From JALHQU01 sp964390195 (GTDB lineage Bacteria; Planctomycetota; Planctomycetia; Gemmatales; Gemmataceae): DNA of 64,000 nucleotides. The notes below the pieces were generated by a model. That model was not told the origin of the DNA, did no database searches, and was given only the letters and a program-made list of their open reading frames with translations. Location of the stretch: positions 1 to 64,000 of the forward strand of contig CAYMHO010000004.1 of NCBI GenBank assembly GCA_964390195.1, written 5' to 3'. The position numbers were made by a program, and so were the translations under genes. Of the stretch, positions 1-8,393 are shown one piece after another. Position 1 is the stretch's first letter, and each line of letters starts with the position of its first letter.

Positions 1-1253
1 CGCTGGCCCATCGCCGCCAGCCCGCCGTACACGATGCCGACCACGCCGATCAGCCCCACCCACCAGGCCAACTGGTGGGCGGCCCACGGGCAGAGCGGGA
101 AGGCGAACCGCAGGATGCCGTAGCACCCCAACTTGAGGAGTACCCCGGCGAGGATCATCGACACCGGGGTGGGAGCTTCGACGTGCGCCTCGGGCAGCCA
201 ACTGTGGAGCGGCACGATCGGCACCTTCACCGCGAACCCGAGGAACAGCAGGGCGAACACGATGTACTGGAAGCCCGGCGTGCAGACCGGCTGGGCCTTC
301 AACCGGGCGATGGCCTCGTCGCGGTTCACGCCGGGGGCGAACAGCTCAACGTCCCTAGTCCCCAGTCCTTCGTCCTTGGTGACGGCCCCGGTTCTTGCGT
401 CGGGTGAGGAGTGAACGCCGATGCGATCCTCTTGACCACTCAGCACCAGCGACACCGCACGCCCCACTTTGCCCAGCGTGCTCACGTCGAACGTGTGGAC
501 TTCGCCGGTCCGCGGGTTGGCGGCCTCCTTCGGCACGAAGTCGCGGGCGTCCACGGTGTACAGGGCGATGATGGCGGCCAGCAGCCCGACGCTGCCGACG
601 AGCGTGTACAGGACGAACTTGAACGCCGCCCCTTTGCCCTGTTTGCTCCCCCACAGGCCGATGAGGAAGTACATGGGTAGCAGCATCAGCTCGTAGAAGA
701 CGTAGAAGGCGAAGAAGTCGATCGCCAGGAACGCCCCGAGCACGCCCGTTTGCAGGAGCAGGAGCAGCATCAGGTAGCCGCGGAGGTTCGTCTCGATGGT
801 CCAACTGGCGATCACCGCGAGCAGGCAGACCACACAGGTGAGCAGCACCATCGACAGGCCGAACCCGTCCACCCCGAGGGCGAAGTGGATGCCGAACTGC
901 GGCACCCACGGGCGGCGGACGACCAGGTCGTCCGACTGGTACACGCCGCGGCCGGTGGCGTCCACCTCGATCTGCCTGTCGACCCGCTCGTCGAGTTGCG
1001 TGGCCGGGTGGTAGTTGCTCCGCACCGTGCGGTCGGAGTAGCGGCCGAGCAGGTTCTGGTAATCGACCAGCGTGCACAGGCCGACGGTGAGGGTGAGGGC
1101 GGTGGCGAACACGGCCGTCCACCGCATCACCTGCTTCCACCCGGCCGGCACCAGCAGGAGCAGCACGGCGAACAGGGCCGGGAGGAACACGAGGACCGAA
1201 AGCTGGATCATGTCCAGTTCGCGGTCGTTGGCGTCGAAGAACAGGTCGAGCAT
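1..1253 (-). CDS. nuoM: NADH-quinone oxidoreductase subunit M (3' end beyond window)
   Basis: Antiporter-like proton-pumping subunit of the membrane arm of respiratory complex I. About 417 N-terminal residues are visible from the ATG at 1253; the rest lies left of the window. The reading frame is open throughout. Hydrophobic helices alternate with the conserved stretch LPEAHVEAPTPVSMILAG near the window edge, which is diagnostic of NuoM. It lies downstream of nuoL in the same direction, separated by a hairpin repeat. An oddity is a hydrophilic insert encoded by about 340-420 (containing DEGLGTRD), whose DNA reads like a short G-rich intergenic repeat. The frame survives the insert. The family call is secure; the meaning of the insert is inference. 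Confidence 0.93.
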   Translation of the reverse strand, partial: MLDLFFDANDRELDMIQLSVLVFLPALFAVLLLLVPAGWKQVMRWTAVFATALTLTVGLCTLVDYQNLLGRYSDRTVRSNYHPATQLDERVDRQIEVDATGRGVYQSDDLVVRRPWVPQFGIHFALGVDGFGLSMVLLTCVVCLLAVIASWTIETNLRGYLMLLLLLQTGVLGAFLAIDFFAFYVFYELMLLPMYFLIGLWGSKQGKGAAFKFVLYTLVGSVGLLAAIIALYTVDARDFVPKEAANPRTGEVHTFDVSTLGKVGRAVSLVLSGQEDRIGVHSSPDARTGAVTKDEGLGTRDVELFAPGVNRDEAIARLKAQPVCTPGFQYIVFALLFLGFAVKVPIVPLHSWLPEAHVEAPTPVSMILAGVLLKLGCYGILRFAFPLCPWAAHQLAWWVGLIGVVGIVYGGLAAMGQ

Positions 1254-1263
1254 GGGTATCCCA

Positions 1264-1324
1264 ACGAGCCGCGACCGCGAGGGAGCGGGCGAGTCCAACC
1301 CGCGCCCTCGCGGTCGCGGCTCGT
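1264..1324. repeat. Intergenic palindrome between nuoL and nuoM (family A)
   Basis: Perfect inverted repeat with 20-bp arms at 1264-1283 and 1305-1324 (first arm ACGAGCCGCGACCGCGAGGG). Exactly the same arms occur at 7064-7122, and a related stem at 11303-11362. There is no T-tract, so it may be a processing, stability or REP-like element within the nuo transcript rather than a simple terminator. Confidence 0.85.
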
Positions 1325-1325
1325 G

Positions 1326-3446
1326 TCATCGGACGAACGCGAACAGCATCCCGAGCAGGATCAACACGGTCAAGCCCATCACCAGCACGTACCCGCGCAC
1401 CCGGCCGGTCTGAGCCTTTCGCACCTCACCGCCGCCGCTGTTCACCAGTCTCGCCAGGCCGGTCAGCAGGCCGTCGAGCGTCACGGGGCGTTTCGTCGGC
1501 TGCTCCGGGCTGGTGCGGTCGGCGGTAGCGGTCAGGTCGGCCAGTTGGACGGTGCGGCGGACGAACAGCCAGTCGTACACGGCATCGAAGTACCAGCGGT
1601 TCGCCAGAACCCCGGTCGGCTCGCGGAGCTGGTCGGCGGTCGGCGGTTTGCTGTACCGCATCCACGCATACACCGCCCCGGCGACGGCCGCGAGCAGGGC
1701 CAACCCGCCGGCCATCAGGTGGTTCTCGTGGGCCAACTTGTGCGCCGACTCGCCGTTCGTCACGTGCCCGTGCGGGGCGGCCGCGCCGAGGGTCTTACCG
1801 AGCAGGCTGGCCTCGGCGTCCCACACCGGCCACCCCCACGCCACGCCGAGGCTACAGATCGCCAGCACGATCAGCGGCAGGGTCATCACCAGCGGCGACT
1901 CGTGCGGGTGGCTGTGCGGGTCGCGGTTGGTGCCCCAGAAGGCCATCAGCCACAGGCGGAACATGTAGAAGGCAGTCAGGCCGGCCGTCACCAGCGGGCC
2001 GAAGAAGAGCAGAAAGTGCGACGGGTTTGCCAAACTGAACCCGAGGGTATCGGCGAGGATCGCGTCCTTGCTGTACCAGCCCGAGAGGAACGGCGTACCC
2101 GCGATGGCCAGCACGCCGACAAGCATGGTGTACGCTGTCACCGGCATCGTCTTGCGAAGCCCGCCCATCCGCCGCAGGTCTTGCTCGTGGTGCAGGCCGT
2201 GGATAACGCTGCCCGCCCCGAGGAACAGGAGTGCCTTGAAGAAGGCGTGCGTGAGCAGGTGGAACAGGCCGGCCGTCCACCCGCCCACCCCGAGGGCGAG
2301 CATCATGTACCCGAGCTGCGAACATGTGCTGTACGCCAGCACCCGCTTGATGTCGGTGGCCACCAGTGCCACCGTCGCACTCAGGAACAGCGTGACCAGC
2401 CCGACGTAGGCGATGACCAGCAGCACCTCCGGGGCGAACATCGGGAAGCACCGTCCGACCAGGTACACGCCGGCGGCCACCATCGTGGCGGCATGGATGA
2501 GCGCGGAGACCGGCGTCGGCCCTTCCATCGCGTCCGGCAGCCATGTTTGCAGCGGCACCTGGGCCGACTTGCCCACCGCCCCGAGGAAGATGCCCAGCCC
2601 GAGCAGGATCCACAGCTCGTGACTGACCCCGTGCGGCTGGCCGTGGTCGCACAGGTGGTTCAGTTCGGCGATGTTCAGCGTGCCGAATGCCGTGAACGCC
2701 ACCGCGATGCCGACCAGGAAACCGGCGTCGCCGACGCGGTTCACAATGAACGCCTTGTTCGCCGCGTTCCCGGCACTCTTCTTCTCCGTGTAGAAGCCGA
2801 TCAGGAAGAACGAACAGACGCCGACCAACTCCCAGCTCACGAACACCTGGAACAGGTTGTCGGCGATCAGCAGGTTGAGCATGCTGAACGCGAACAGGCT
2901 GAGGTACAGGTAGAACCGGCCGAACCGCCCCCGCCGTCCGCCCACGCACTCGTTCGTCTCCTCCTTCATGTACCCCAGGGCGAACAGGAAGATCATCGAC
3001 CCGATGCCGGTCACCATGCACGTCATCAGCACGGTCAGGCGGTCGATGCGGTAGCCGAGTCGGAGCGCCGACGCCGGTTCGGCCGGGGCGGTGCCGTGCT
3101 TCACGGTCCCGATGCTCACCCAGTCGATGTGTTCCGCCCAGACGCGGGCCGGTGGCGGCTTGTGCCCCGGACCCTGGTCGTACGACGCGTCGATCTCGGT
3201 GAAGTGCTCCCACGCCCCCCACCCGGCCAGCCCGGCCGAGGTCAGCATGCACAGGACGGTGAAGTACCCGGCGATCGGCAGCGAGCGGTCCCCCCCGAGG
3301 AAGGTGTGGACGTTCCCCCGCCAGCCGCCGCACCCCCGCGTCAGGTGCCGCACCATGCCGGACACCGCCAGCACCACCGCCGGCACCAGCGGCAGCAGGG
3401 TGGCGTATAGGAACAGGCGTCCGGGATGGTGGGCGAAGTCGAACAT
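1326..3446 (-). CDS. nuoL: NADH-quinone oxidoreductase subunit L
   Basis: Largest antiporter-like subunit of complex I; it drives proton translocation coupled to NADH:quinone electron transfer in the cytoplasmic membrane. It has 706 residues, slightly above the usual 600-650 because of a soluble insert around residues 80-135. Conserved blocks include WELVGVCSFFLIGF, NRVGDAGF and TWLPDAMEGPTPVSALIHA, all typical of NuoL. The start ATG at 3446 overlaps the end of nuoK, so the two are translationally coupled. It is followed on the same strand by nuoM. Confidence 0.96.
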   Translation of the reverse strand: MFDFAHHPGRLFLYATLLPLVPAVVLAVSGMVRHLTRGCGGWRGNVHTFLGGDRSLPIAGYFTVLCMLTSAGLAGWGAWEHFTEIDASYDQGPGHKPPPARVWAEHIDWVSIGTVKHGTAPAEPASALRLGYRIDRLTVLMTCMVTGIGSMIFLFALGYMKEETNECVGGRRGRFGRFYLYLSLFAFSMLNLLIADNLFQVFVSWELVGVCSFFLIGFYTEKKSAGNAANKAFIVNRVGDAGFLVGIAVAFTAFGTLNIAELNHLCDHGQPHGVSHELWILLGLGIFLGAVGKSAQVPLQTWLPDAMEGPTPVSALIHAATMVAAGVYLVGRCFPMFAPEVLLVIAYVGLVTLFLSATVALVATDIKRVLAYSTCSQLGYMMLALGVGGWTAGLFHLLTHAFFKALLFLGAGSVIHGLHHEQDLRRMGGLRKTMPVTAYTMLVGVLAIAGTPFLSGWYSKDAILADTLGFSLANPSHFLLFFGPLVTAGLTAFYMFRLWLMAFWGTNRDPHSHPHESPLVMTLPLIVLAICSLGVAWGWPVWDAEASLLGKTLGAAAPHGHVTNGESAHKLAHENHLMAGGLALLAAVAGAVYAWMRYSKPPTADQLREPTGVLANRWYFDAVYDWLFVRRTVQLADLTATADRTSPEQPTKRPVTLDGLLTGLARLVNSGGGEVRKAQTGRVRGYVLVMGLTVLILLGMLFAFVR

Positions 3447-3760
3447 CAGCCCTTCAACTCCTTGGCGGCCTCGACATCAGCCGAGCCGTGGTTGTTGTAG
3501 AAGTTGAGGAAGATGGCCAGGGCCACGGCCGCTTCCGCCGCCGCCAGCACCACCACCATGAGGGCGAACACCTGCCCCTCCAGCCGCAAGTCGGGGATGT
3601 ACCGGGCGGCCGCCACCAGGTTCACGTTCGCCGCGTTCAGGATGAGTTCGACGCCCATCAGGATGCCGACCGCGTGCCGCTTCGTCGCCAGGCAGAAGAC
3701 GCCACAGCAGAAGAGGAACGCCGCCAGGATGAGGAAGGGCGTGAGGCCGAGTTCGGTCAC
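3446..3760 (-). CDS. nuoK: NADH-quinone oxidoreductase subunit K
   Basis: Small membrane subunit of complex I, 104 residues, the usual family length. Three transmembrane helices are evident; two carry the buried glutamates expected in NuoK (MGVELILNAANVN, and a following AAEAAVALAIFLNFY). The start at 3760 overlaps the nuoJ stop and its own stop overlaps the nuoL start, so nuoJ, nuoK and nuoL are tightly coupled in one transcript. Confidence 0.96.
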   Translation of the reverse strand: MTELGLTPFLILAAFLFCCGVFCLATKRHAVGILMGVELILNAANVNLVAAARYIPDLRLEGQVFALMVVVLAAAEAAVALAIFLNFYNNHGSADVEAAKELKG

Positions 3761-4386
3761 GGCTTGGCCTCCGAATGGGGGATCTCGGTCGGCCGGGTGT
3801 CCACGACGAGCTGGGCGGGAGTGGCACGCTCGTCAGTGGCTCGCGCCAAACCGTCTGTTCTTCGCTTCGCCCGTGCCAAATACGCTGCCGCCACCAGCAC
3901 CACCAGCAAATGCACGCTCACGATCTCGAATGGCAGCAGGTAGCTCTTCCCCCCTTGCTCCACCCCGAGGAACGACAGGCCGAGTTCGTTCACCGTCGGC
4001 GGAGGGAGTTCGGGGCGGGGTAGGGCGGCGGTTTCGGTCGGGGCGGCCAGTTGCAGGCTGGCCGACACCAGCAGGGCGAACAGGCCGCCCGCCAGCACCC
4101 CCCCGATCACCCACTCCATCCGCTTCGTGTGCAGGACGGCGAACGGCCCCTGGTTGGTGATCATCACCCCGAACACCACCAGCACCAGCGTGCCGCCGAC
4201 GTAGACGATGAGCTGCGCCGCCCCGAGGAACTCGGCCCCGAGCAGGAAGTATAGCCCGGCCACCCCGGCCAGGGTGAACAGCAGCCACACCCCCGCCCGC
4301 ACCATGCTGCGGGAGGCGGCCACCCCCCCCGCCCCCGTGGCGGGGACGGCCGCCACCGCCGCCACCAGCACCACCGCCAGATTCAT
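3757..4386 (-). CDS. nuoJ: NADH-quinone oxidoreductase subunit J
   Basis: Membrane subunit of complex I with about five hydrophobic helices. The motif GAEFLGAAQLIVYVGGTLVLVVFGVMI is the conserved NuoJ core containing the pi-bulge helix of the family. It has 209 residues from the ATG at 4386; a GTG at 4395 would add three residues. The C-terminal tail is soluble and charged. The gene upstream in the usual order, nuoI, is absent; a TIGR02996/LRR gene on the opposite strand begins about 90 bp away. A promoter for nuoJ-M must therefore lie in or near that gene's 5' end. Confidence 0.94.
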   Translation of the reverse strand: MNLAVVLVAAVAAVPATGAGGVAASRSMVRAGVWLLFTLAGVAGLYFLLGAEFLGAAQLIVYVGGTLVLVVFGVMITNQGPFAVLHTKRMEWVIGGVLAGGLFALLVSASLQLAAPTETAALPRPELPPPTVNELGLSFLGVEQGGKSYLLPFEIVSVHLLVVLVAAAYLARAKRRTDGLARATDERATPAQLVVDTRPTEIPHSEAKP

Positions 4387-4478
4387 GGGCGACACCCGGC
4401 TAGAATGGGTTGACCGGACCGCGTGGGATATGGAATAAGGCCCACCCCTCCCAACAGCAAGCCGCCGGACGGAATCTC

Positions 4479-5798
4479 GTGACCCCCGCCCCGCCTGAGA
4501 TGGTTGCGCTCCTCGCCGCCTGCCGCGCCCGCCCCGGGGACGACCTCCCCCGGCTGGTGCTGGCCGACTGGCTGGACGAGAACGGCCAGCCGGAGCGGGC
4601 CGAGTTCGTGCGGGTGCAGGTGGAACTGAGCCACCCGACGGCCGACGTCGAGCGGATCCGGCGGGTCAAGAAGCGGGAGATGGAACTGCTCGCCGAGCAC
4701 GAGAGCGAGTGGGCGGGGGGCTATCAGGCGGCGGCGGCGGTCATGGCCCCGCCGCGGCCGGAATCCGGCGGGCGGATGGTCATGGTCCCGCCCGGCCCGC
4801 CGCCCCACCGGTTCGTGCGGGGGTTGTTGCGGGTCGGGAACATCACCCGGTTCGCCGAGCGGCCCGAACTGCGGGAGTGGCTGCGGTCGCCGGAACTGCC
4901 CTGGCTGGAGCAGGTCGATTTCGGCTTCGACTCGGGCGGCTGGTTCGAGCGGATGGACCTGCCGGACGAGTTGCACGGGCGGATCGGGCTGACCCTCCGG
5001 GTGGGGGAGACGCCGCCCGGGTCCCGCCGCGAGTTGTTCCGCCGGCTGGCCGTGTCGGGCAACTTCGCCCACGTTCGCTCGTTCACCGTCCTCGGCGGGG
5101 CGGGGGAGCCGGCGCTCGACGAGATCACGAAGGCGGAGGTGGCGAACCTGGTGGCGGTGTCGGTGGACGGGGACGAGGCGCAGCGGGCGGCCGGGTTGGT
5201 CGCCTCGTCCCCGTTCGCCTCCCTCTCGTCCCTGCACCTGGGCCGGCTGACCGACGCGGGGGTGCGCGCGCTGGCCGCCTCCCCGCACCTGGGCAACCTG
5301 ACGCACCTGAACCTGCTCGCTTGCACCATCGGGGACGGCGGCATGGCCGCCCTGTGCCGGTCGCGGCTCGCCGAATCTCTGCGGAGCGTCGAGTTCCCGA
5401 ACACCGGCATCTCGGACGCCGGGGTGACGGCGCTGGTGGCGTCCCCGCTGTTCGGTCACATGCACGGCCCGCGGCTGAACCTGATGATGAACCGCATCGG
5501 CGACGACGGGCTGAAGGCGATCGCCGCGAGCGAACACCTGCTGCGGTTCCGCGAGCTGGTGCTGCGGGAGAACGTGGTGGGCGACGCCGGCATCGAAGCG
5601 CTGGCCGCGTCGCCGTTCGCCGCCAACCTGCAGTTCCTCGACTTCTGGCGGAACCGCATCACCGACCGCGGGGCGATGGCACTGGCGAAGTCGCCGCACC
5701 TGAACAAGGTGGTCGATCTGAGCGTGAAGGAGAACGCGGTGACAGCAGCCGGGGCCACGGCGTTGCACGAGCGGTTCGGGGAGAGGGCGAAGACGTAG
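4479..5798 (+). CDS. TIGR02996 repeat-companion domain plus leucine-rich repeats
   Basis: The N-terminus carries the TIGR02996 repeat-companion signature (LLAACRARPGDDLPRLVLADWLDENG, with the PRLV.ADWLDE core), a domain seen mainly in planctomycetes and myxobacteria next to varied C-terminal modules. From about residue 235 the protein is made of leucine-rich repeats of about 28 residues of the ribonuclease-inhibitor/GALA kind, with the recurring phrase D.G..ALAASP. No signal peptide or membrane segment is seen, so it is probably cytoplasmic. The GTG at 4479 places the companion domain near the N-terminus; the frame is open from 4410, and an ATG at 4500 is also possible. It sits on the plus strand between nuoH and nuoJ, exactly where nuoI is normally found. 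Function unknown. Confidence 0.85.
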   Translation: MTPAPPEMVALLAACRARPGDDLPRLVLADWLDENGQPERAEFVRVQVELSHPTADVERIRRVKKREMELLAEHESEWAGGYQAAAAVMAPPRPESGGRMVMVPPGPPPHRFVRGLLRVGNITRFAERPELREWLRSPELPWLEQVDFGFDSGGWFERMDLPDELHGRIGLTLRVGETPPGSRRELFRRLAVSGNFAHVRSFTVLGGAGEPALDEITKAEVANLVAVSVDGDEAQRAAGLVASSPFASLSSLHLGRLTDAGVRALAASPHLGNLTHLNLLACTIGDGGMAALCRSRLAESLRSVEFPNTGISDAGVTALVASPLFGHMHGPRLNLMMNRIGDDGLKAIAASEHLLRFRELVLRENVVGDAGIEALAASPFAANLQFLDFWRNRITDRGAMALAKSPHLNKVVDLSVKENAVTAAGATALHERFGERAKT

Positions 5799-5799
5799 T

Positions 5800-5871
5800 C
5801 CCCCTCTCCCCTGGGGGACGGGGGCAACCATCCCCCTCACCCCTAGCCCCCCTCCCCCAGGGGAGAGGGGG
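5800..5871. repeat. C/G-rich palindrome (family B) at convergent gene ends
   Basis: Perfect 18-bp stem with arms at 5800-5817 and 5854-5871 (first arm begins CCCCCTCTCCCCTGG). It lies between the convergent LRR gene and nuoH and could end both transcripts. It overlaps the 3' end of nuoH, whose last residues (SPSPLGEGG) are encoded by the repeat. Relatives occur at about 17470-17640 and 51516-51665, and probably around 43385-43500. Confidence 0.8.
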
Positions 5872-7051
5872 ACTGGGCCCACACCCCTTCGCCGGAGCCG
5901 TGCGGGGCACCTTTGCCGAACAGCGCCGCCGCGAACACGCCCAGCCCGAACACCAGCGACCCGACCCCCAGCACGTACTTCGTCGCCTCGCCGATGACCG
6001 GCTGGGCATACAGTTGCCACACGCCCACGCCCACCAGCAGGGCGCACGCGATCGGCAGGAAGTACTTCAGGCACGTCGTCATCACCTGGTCGATCCGCAA
6101 CCGCGGCAGGCTCCACCGCACCCACATCATCACCAGCACCAGCACCGTTCCTTTGCCGACGAACACTGCCGCGTTCAGCAGGTTGCCCACCCACGGGCCG
6201 AACTCTTTGGCCGGCTCGAACGGCAGGAAGCCGGTGTGCCACCCGCCCAGGAACAGCAGCACGGCCAGCCCGCTGACGGCGAACATGCTGGCGTACTCGG
6301 CCAGGAAGAACACGCTCCAGCGGAACCCGCTGTACTCGGTGTGGAAGCCGGCCACCAGTTCGCTCTCGGCTTCGGCCAGGTCGAACGGCGCCCGCTTGCA
6401 ACTGGCCGTGGCGGTGATGAAGAAGACGACGAACGCGAGCAGGTTGAAAGGGTCGTGGAAGGCCGTCCAGTTCCAGAACCAGCCGACCTGTTGGGCGGCC
6501 ATGCTGCTCAGGTTCAGGGTGCCCAGCACGCACACCGGCACCACCACGCACAGGCTGCGGGGCACCTCGTAGCTGACCACCTGGGCGGCCTCGCGGATGC
6601 CGCCGAACATCGCCCACTTGCTGCCCGACGAGTACCCGGCGAGCAGCACCCCGAACACCTCCACACTCAGCACGGCGAGCATGAAGAACACGCCGGTGGG
6701 CAGTTCGACCGCCACCAGCAGGTGGCCGAACGGTAGCGCCAGGAAGGCGGTGAACGACGCGCAGAAGGCCAGGTACGGGGCGATGCGGAAGAGGAGTTTG
6801 TCGGCCCCGTCCGGGGCGGTGTCTTCCTTCGTGATGAGCTTGATGCCGTCGGCGAGCGATTGCAGGATGCCGATGGGGCCGACCCGGGTGGGGCCGAGGC
6901 GGTCCTGGATGCGGCCGGACACTTTGCGTTCCGCCCAGATGTACAGGAACGCCGACAGGCCGACGAACCCGATCAGCACGGAAGCGGCGACGACCGCGGC
7001 GGTGAGGACGGCCGCCCACTGGGGCATGTACTCGGCGAGCGATTCGACCAT
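5843..7051 (-). CDS. nuoH: NADH-quinone oxidoreductase subunit H
   Basis: Membrane subunit of complex I forming the quinone-binding cavity with the peripheral arm. It has 402 residues from the ATG at 7051. Diagnostic blocks are AERKVSGRIQDRLGPTRVGP near residue 35, GYSSGSKWAMFGGIREAAQVVSYE in the middle, and the AEAESELVAGFHTEYSG loop that contacts quinone. The C-terminus runs into a dispersed repeat, so the last dozen residues are probably not conserved. Downstream on the same strand the expected nuoI is missing, and nuoJ follows only after about 1.4 kb. Confidence 0.96.
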   Translation of the reverse strand: MVESLAEYMPQWAAVLTAAVVAASVLIGFVGLSAFLYIWAERKVSGRIQDRLGPTRVGPIGILQSLADGIKLITKEDTAPDGADKLLFRIAPYLAFCASFTAFLALPFGHLLVAVELPTGVFFMLAVLSVEVFGVLLAGYSSGSKWAMFGGIREAAQVVSYEVPRSLCVVVPVCVLGTLNLSSMAAQQVGWFWNWTAFHDPFNLLAFVVFFITATASCKRAPFDLAEAESELVAGFHTEYSGFRWSVFFLAEYASMFAVSGLAVLLFLGGWHTGFLPFEPAKEFGPWVGNLLNAAVFVGKGTVLVLVMMWVRWSLPRLRIDQVMTTCLKYFLPIACALLVGVGVWQLYAQPVIGEATKYVLGVGSLVFGLGVFAAALFGKGAPHGSGEGVWAQSPSPLGEGG

Positions 7052-7063
7052 GGGCGACCTCCG

Positions 7064-7122
7064 ACGAGCCGCGACCGCGAGGGGGCGGGTGTGCGTTCCG
7101 CTCCCTCGCGGTCGCGGCTCGT
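7064..7122. repeat. Intergenic palindrome (family A) upstream of nuoH
   Basis: Inverted repeat with 20-bp arms at 7064-7083 and 7103-7122, identical in arm sequence to the element at 1264-1324. It lies between the metal permease gene and nuoH, both on the minus strand. Confidence 0.85.
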
Positions 7123-7125
7123 AAT

Positions 7126-8277
7126 CTACGCCGTGAACGCCCCCTTCGCCACCGCTCGCCCTTCCTCGGTCAGCGTCAGTCGGCCGTTCGCCTGCGTCAC
7201 CAGCCCGCGGCGCTCGGCCCGCTTCACCACCGTCGTCACGTCCGCCGGCAGCCAGTGCAAATGCCGGTGCAGTCCGGCCACGTCGGACTCGTCGGTCTCC
7301 TCCGGCGTGCCCTCGTGCTGCAGCAGGTGGATGGCCAGCATCGTCTCGTGGAACCGCCGCCGCTGGTCGATGCGGGTGAGCACCTGCGCCACCAACCCCC
7401 GCCGCGGGGCGACCAGGAACACCACGCCGAAGAGCAGCCCGAGTACCACCGCCACCGTGCCGGCCACGTTCGCGTCGATGGCGATGGCGAGCAGCGTGCC
7501 CAGCACCGCCCCGCCGACGGCGAACAGCACGCTCAGCACCAGCAGCCACGACAGCCGATCGGTGAGCAAATACGCCGTGCCCGCCGGGACGACGAACAGG
7601 GCGACCACCACCACCACCCCGACGGCGTCGAAAGCGGCCACCGCCGTCAGGCTGACGCACGTCATCAGCCCGTAGTGCAAGAGCGCCGGGGCGAACCCGA
7701 ACACGGTCGCCAGTTCCGGGTCGAAGGTGCTCAGCTTCAACTCCTTGTACGCCAGCAGAACGAGCAGGGTGTTGAGCACGAACAGCCCGCCGAGCGCCCA
7801 CGCCGCCCGCGGGCCGATGGGCACCCCGAAGGGCACCAGGGCGGCATCGGGCGACGCCGAGAACACCTCATTCCCCAGCAGCACGGCGTCGGCGTCCAGG
7901 TGGGCCTTCGGCGGGACGTACAGGGTGATGAGCACGGCACCCAGGGCGAACAGGGCCGGGAACACCAGCCCGATGGCGGCGTCCTCCTTCACCAGTTTCG
8001 TCCGCTGGAGCAGTTCGACGAGGGCGACCGTGAGTACCCCACTGGCGGCCGCCCCGACGAACAGCCACGCCGACCCGCGGACGTCGTTGTCGGTACCCAC
8101 CCACTCCGGCGGAAGTTGTTTGAGCAGCAGGTACGCGGTCACGATGCCGAACAGCAGGACGTGCGAGATGGCGTCCGACACCAGGGCCACCCGCCGGAGC
8201 AGCAGGAACACGCCGGGCACGGCGCACGCCGCCCCCACGCTGGCCAGGAGCAACACGAGCGGCAGGTACGGGCTCAT
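7126..8277 (-). CDS. Metal ABC transporter permease fused to a winged-helix domain
   Basis: Residues 1-295 form an ABC-3 family permease (the ZnuB/MntB/TroC type that imports Zn or Mn), with about eight to nine hydrophobic helices and the typical LLRRVALVSDAISH start. Residues 305-383 are soluble and read as a winged-helix module of the DtxR/MntR kind (LHRHLHWLPADVTTVVKRAERRGLV, then TEEGRAVA). Such permease-regulator fusions are known in this family. The ATPase and binding-protein genes are not adjacent, so the partners must be encoded elsewhere or further right-to-left transcription units. Start: ATG at 8277; a GTG at 8286 is possible. It is divergent from the flagellar operon across about 115 bp. 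Confidence 0.87.
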   Translation of the reverse strand: MSPYLPLVLLLASVGAACAVPGVFLLLRRVALVSDAISHVLLFGIVTAYLLLKQLPPEWVGTDNDVRGSAWLFVGAAASGVLTVALVELLQRTKLVKEDAAIGLVFPALFALGAVLITLYVPPKAHLDADAVLLGNEVFSASPDAALVPFGVPIGPRAAWALGGLFVLNTLLVLLAYKELKLSTFDPELATVFGFAPALLHYGLMTCVSLTAVAAFDAVGVVVVVALFVVPAGTAYLLTDRLSWLLVLSVLFAVGGAVLGTLLAIAIDANVAGTVAVVLGLLFGVVFLVAPRRGLVAQVLTRIDQRRRFHETMLAIHLLQHEGTPEETDESDVAGLHRHLHWLPADVTTVVKRAERRGLVTQANGRLTLTEEGRAVAKGAFTA

Positions 8278-8393
8278 GTCCGCCACTGTACACCGGACGG
8301 GAGAAAATGGCGCGAGGGTGCCGGTTCTGCTGATGTTGCGGGTTTCGCCGGGCCGATGAAAGCGATGCCCGAAATCCGTTCCCCCGGTGCCGC

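Noticed and set aside
750..3410. Long plus-strand open frame (about 886 codons) opposite nuoL and nuoM
   Set aside because: It is antisense to clearly conserved complex I genes, has Arg/Pro/Gln/His-rich composition and no recognisable domain; long antisense frames are common in high-GC DNA.
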